NCBI GenBank assembly: GCA_964035545.1
Contig: OZ037769.1
Span: 8,121,929 to 8,185,928, forward strand
Direction of reading: 5' to 3'
Source: Bugula neritina
Lineage: Eukaryota; Bryozoa; Gymnolaemata; Cheilostomatida; Bugulidae
Length of the DNA stretch: 64,000 nt
Shown piece after piece: positions 63,201 through 64,000 of the stretch (position 1 is the first letter of the stretch; each line of letters starts with the position of its first letter). Below the pieces are notes generated by a model. That model was not told where the DNA came from and did no database searches. It saw nothing but the letters and a program-made list of their open reading frames with translations. The position numbers and the translations under genes were made by a program.

Positions 63201-63979
63201 ATAGCATGATTTTTCATCAACATAGCTTCTATAATAAGCAATTTATTATAACTGCTATCTTTTACCTGCATTGCTTCTAAAAATAGCATTACATTGCAAA
63301 GGGAAATTTCTCCAGCAGTTGACTAAACACTCTGTAAGACTTCTGGTTGATGATTTTCTGGTTATAAGAGAGCTCTTAGGGTTGAGGTACTGGTCGTTTG
63401 ATACACTGACAGAGTTTCCACAGTCTGGTAAATCTTCAAAATATCATGTGCAGGATACCAGGCTTAGCATTATCACAGTTTTATTCTATAGGATTTGATT
63501 ATTTGTAAAACTTGTAATGTATTATACTGATAAGTGCAATTATTCTACATGAAAATAATATGATTTTCTAAACTTAATAGAATAACTATACAATAGGTTG
63601 CCACACAATACATTCAATGTTTAAACATTTTTAACAGCAACTACAGTATTATTTGGAGTGAGTTAGAAAGTTATGTTGATTCATATGTTACTGCATGAAT
63701 CTAATCTTGTAGGAAATAATTATTTAGTTATGCAAGTGAATTCTGTAGTCTGGATGGCACAAAACAATACCAATAAATCTAACTTTTTAGGCTGTTTAAA
63801 ATTTACAATGAAAACAAAACCTAAATTTTAAAATTCATATTGAGCTGCTTTTCCCATTGATAACTTTATAAGTGATCTATAATGACGGAAACACACTTAC
63901 CTAATATACCCGTCATAGCTAAATGAAATGATGATGAACATAACCAACTGATGAACAGTGTCGTACTTTTCAACTTCAT
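54297..63979 (-). CDS. Secreted protein: PAN module, EGF-like segment, three CTHRC1-C-type domains
   Basis: 14 exons on the minus strand: 63979-63901, 63433-63266, 61928-61828, 61279-61189, 60781-60651, 60407-60209, 59911-59756, 59072-58960, 58133-58027, 57100-56991, 56041-55871, 55115-54911, 54818-54721, 54484-54297. All junctions are GT/AG with matching phases: 1,917 nt, 638 residues. The start is the ATG at 63979; an in-frame ATG 12 bases upstream (63991) is an alternative. Residues 1 to ~22 are hydrophobic (LFISWLCSS), a signal peptide. Exons 2-3 give a PAN/apple-like module (LTECLVNCW, CNAIF, MCYELNG); exon 4 a five-Cys EGF-like segment. Then three repeats at about 147-309, 309-476 and 476-638, with hallmarks of the C-terminal domain of collagen triple helix repeat-containing protein 1: HYW/TW, LR-I, C-x-x-(H/R)W-x-(L/F)-x-(F/I)-D/E-x-x-x-C, GxC-x-G, VG-x-C-x-GYG, TGW-x-S, (V/M)EE. 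No collagen repeat is present. Weakest points are the donors at 58959 (GTACTA) and 55870. Confidence 0.8.
58365..58470 (+). mobile_element. tRNA-derived SINE-like sequence in an intron
   Basis: TAGTAGCTAAGGTGCTGGGC (A-box-like) and GGTAGGTTCAGATCTTGG (B-box-like) lie 30 bases apart, in the intron between the exons at 59,072-58,960 and 58,133-58,027, opposite in strand to the gene. It is not an intact tRNA cloverleaf, and belongs to another SINE family than the copy at 10,000. Confidence 0.45.
62921..63069. mobile_element. 149-bp hairpin MITE with TA target duplication
   Basis: Terminal inverted repeats of about 50 bases (left TCATGTAACAATTAAGAATA, right complement TCATGTAACAATTAGGAATA, continuing with TTTGACTTACA and GCAA blocks) leave a short loop, and TA flanks both ends (62,919-62,920 and 63,070-63,071). 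No coding capacity. It sits in the intron between exons 2 and 3 of the CTHRC1-like gene. The TA duplication suggests a tc1/mariner-type parent. Confidence 0.85.
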
Positions 63980-64000
63980 CCTAAAATGCATGAGTCAACT

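Overview
The window is AT-rich nuclear DNA from an animal. It has spliced genes with GT/AG introns, secreted PAN, F-type lectin and CTHRC1-like modules, Penelope-like elements, REL-endonuclease non-LTR, gypsy, pogo, hAT and Mutator-like transposons, tRNA-derived SINEs and long (TA)n tracts. The mix fits an aquatic invertebrate, perhaps a lophotrochozoan, but I cannot name the species. There are no operons; most reading frames in the window are chance frames.

Layout. (1) About 1-19,097 is a giant inverted repeat. A left arm (1 to ~8,340) is mirrored by a right arm (~9,735 to 19,097) around a ~1.4 kb spacer holding a (TA)n tract and a piece of a Penelope-like element. Each arm carries one copy of a five-exon gene for a secreted protein with a signal peptide, two PAN/apple-like modules and an F-type-lectin-like (fucolectin) domain. 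The copies are transcribed away from the centre and differ at about 37 of 346 residues. The left copy is intact. The right copy has kept every splice site but its start ATG reads ATA. The same gypsy remnant, hAT-like MITE and duplicated filler lie in both arms, so these predate the inversion-duplication. (2) 19.1-25.3 kb is mostly non-coding, with a 22-bp minisatellite, two SINE copies, a G15 run, an orphan first exon on the minus strand, and copies of a 15-bp motif. (3) 25,344-27,335 is an intact single-exon Mutator-like transposase with TATA box and poly(A) signal, followed by a decayed tandem copy of its own 3' end. (4) 28.6-31 kb holds a 5'-truncated Penelope-like element (reverse transcriptase plus GIY-YIG) that meets an inverted second 3' end across a (TA)n tract. 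(5) 35,432-37,493 is a complete-ended but internally deleted pogo-like transposon. (6) 38-42.8 kb is a cryptically simple AT-rich stretch, and 42.86-45.76 kb a broken R2/NeSL-type non-LTR element on the minus strand. (7) 46-53 kb has nothing I recognise. (8) 54,297-63,979 (minus) is a 14-exon gene, reconstructed by splice-phase matching, for a ~638-residue secreted protein with one PAN module, an EGF-like segment and three tandem CTHRC1-C-type domains.

The real host genes are thus the two mirrored lectins and the triple-CTHRC1 gene. All encode secreted, cysteine-rich, probably extracellular recognition or matrix proteins, and both families use PAN modules joined through phase-1 introns. Everything else recognisable is mobile DNA at several stages of decay.
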